Shown piece after piece: positions 63,667 to 64,000 of a stretch of DNA of 64,000 nucleotides (positions are counted from its first letter, which is position 1; each line of letters begins with the position of its first letter). Origin of the DNA: an uncultured Pelagibacteraceae bacterium (GTDB taxonomy: Bacteria > Pseudomonadota > Alphaproteobacteria > Pelagibacterales > Pelagibacteraceae); the NCBI GenBank assembly GCA_902636075.1, contig CACPQM010000002.1, forward strand, positions 1 through 64,000, given 5' to 3'. A model generated the notes under the pieces. That model saw only the letters and a list, made by a program, of their open reading frames with translations, had not been told where the DNA came from and did not search any database. A program made the position numbers and the translations under genes.

Positions 63667-64000
63667 ATGGAAAATATAGTAAAACAAATCCAATTAATAG
63701 CTTTAGTAATTATACTTGCTGCTACAATTATAGCATTTGGTATTGAGATATATCAAATGATAGTTGTTCAAAAAGTAACATTGGCTGATTTGCTTTTACT
63801 TTTTCTATACCTAGAAGTTTTAGCAATGGTAAGAGTATTTTGGGAAAGTCAATCAATTCAAATAACTCTTCCGTTATTTATTGCAATTACTGCCCTTTCT
63901 AGATTTATAATTTTACAAGGAAAATCAATTAATCCAGAAGTATTATTATATGAAGCAGGCGCCATTGTTTTAATCGCTATAGCAATTCTTGTTTTAAGAT
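63667..64000 (+). CDS. PsiE-like membrane protein (C-terminus cut by window edge)
   Basis: MENIVKQIQLIALVIILAATIIAFGIEIYQMIVVQKVTLADLLLLFLYLEVLAMVRVFWES...; no stop before window end. Confidence 0.7.
   Translation, partial: MENIVKQIQLIALVIILAATIIAFGIEIYQMIVVQKVTLADLLLLFLYLEVLAMVRVFWESQSIQITLPLFIAITALSRFIILQGKSINPEVLLYEAGAIVLIAIAILVLR

Overview
AT-rich, very compact alphaproteobacterial chromosome segment. Gene content and style resemble SAR11/Pelagibacterales (proteorhodopsin followed by ferredoxin and reductase, very short intergenic spacers); this assignment is inferred, not searched. Main blocks, in order: (1) truncated TolC, a glycerate-kinase-like P-loop kinase and two GFA-family proteins; (2) umuDC with a GTTC-N7-GTTC-type SOS box; (3) a tightly packed minus-strand block (~4.4-13.6 kb) of two membrane/glycosyl transferases, an unannotated 41-aa membrane smORF, DUF1800, Tat-dependent DUF1501, two heparin-lyase-I-like proteins, an alginate-lyase-like protein and an amidohydrolase, i.e. 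a candidate uncharacterised envelope/polysaccharide system; (4) blue-type proteorhodopsin with two adjacent perfect palindromes upstream and an intrinsic terminator between it and the ferredoxin/FNR/GST genes; (5) core metabolism (prpE, pyrC-like, ygfZ, fumC, uvrD/pcrA, pepP, ligA); (6) the dcw cell-wall/division cluster, with ftsZ between mraZ and rsmH instead of after ftsA, a MurE-MurF fusion, and a mraZ promoter overlapped by three TGGGN repeats at exact 10-nt spacing; (7) rnpB, mlaA/mlaC, and yqeY-dnaG-rpoD followed 3 nt later by a structurally aberrant tRNA-Val(GAC) and then a canonical CAU tRNA; (8) carAB, an ELM1-like protein, a 2OG-oxygenase-like protein, trxB and a truncated psiE-like gene. 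No CRISPR array, transposase, phage or rRNA gene was seen.
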